DNA of 6,201 nucleotides from the NCBI GenBank assembly GCA_020047775.1, contig JAIFNK010000052.1, forward strand, positions 1 through 6,201, given 5' to 3'. The translations under genes were made by a program, and so were the position numbers. Under the pieces are notes generated by a model. That model was not told the DNA's origin. It did no database searches and saw nothing but the letters and a program-made list of their open reading frames with translations. Below are positions 6,050 through 6,201 of the stretch, piece by piece. The stretch comes from Akkermansia sp. Its GTDB lineage: Bacteria > Verrucomicrobiota > Verrucomicrobiia > Verrucomicrobiales > Akkermansiaceae. The number at the start of each line of letters is the position of its first letter. Within the stretch, counting starts at the first letter, position 1.

Positions 6050-6201
6050 TCAGGCTTTGCGGCATTTAAAAATCACTACCACCGGGATGCGGGCCAGCTG
6101 GGGGTAAAGTTCGCGCCAGCCGTTGCTGTCGTACGGCACTTTGGCGCGGATTTCCGCTTCGCTCATGTCAGGAATCGGCATCGGCGCAGGCTCGAGAAGC
6201 C
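6050..6201 (-). CDS. C-terminal 49 residues of an unrecognised protein, cut by the window edge
   Basis: The open minus-strand frame enters from the right end and ends with TGA at 6050-6052. The visible part contains PMPIPDMSEAEIRAKVPYD, then NGWRELYPQLARIP, and ends in a short hydrophobic strand and basic tail (VVVIFKCRKA). The other two minus-strand frames hit stops within 40 bases, and the amphipathic composition supports real coding. Nothing here identifies the family. It is the most upstream gene of the minus-strand block and is separated from the next gene by 117 bp, which includes the 22-bp repeat and three loosely repeated TTCAT units (6004-6032). Confidence 0.65.
   Translation of the reverse strand, partial: LLEPAPMPIPDMSEAEIRAKVPYDSNGWRELYPQLARIPVVVIFKCRKA

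Overview
The window carries seven protein-coding genes in two convergent blocks and no RNA genes, transposase or CRISPR array. Base composition is moderately GC-rich. The signal-peptide Sel1 protein, Shine-Dalgarno sites and dispersed intergenic repeats suggest a free-living bacterium, probably Gram-negative. The imperfect ACAGAG/CTCTGT inverted repeat at 5542-5614 is a kind of element I associate with planctomycete, verrucomicrobial/kiritimatiellal and some other environmental genomes. No marker gene is present, so this taxonomic hint is weak.

The plus-strand block (43-3746) holds an unrecognised 161-aa protein, then a tightly coupled pair. The first of the pair is an unusual fusion: signal peptide, three Sel1 repeats, a duplicated Pro/Ala/Ser/Thr linker, a membrane helix and a complete LemA-family protein. 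The second is a 604-aa DUF3137-type membrane protein that starts with TTG inside the fusion's stop codon (TTGA overlap), behind a good Shine-Dalgarno site. LemA and DUF3137 are recurrent neighbours in bacteria and probably work together at the membrane, although their biochemical role is unknown.

The minus-strand block (6201 down to 3778) reads, in transcription order: the C-terminal end of an unrecognised gene cut by the window edge, a 103-aa two-helix membrane protein of HrgC/DUF2628-like appearance, a DEDDh 3'-5' exonuclease with all five catalytic residues, and a protein combining a uracil-DNA-glycosylase-like N-terminal domain with a DUF6530-like C-terminal domain. The last two are 33 nt apart and may form a nucleic-acid-processing unit. 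The final gene seems frameshifted near 4020-4038: its last 80 or so residues do not look like protein, and a second frame offers a more plausible continuation ending at 3894.

The points most worth a second look are the Sel1-LemA fusion with a possible internal LemA start, the exonuclease plus UDG-like/DUF6530 pair, and a 22-bp sequence that occurs, inverted, at both ends of the window just ahead of a gene each time.
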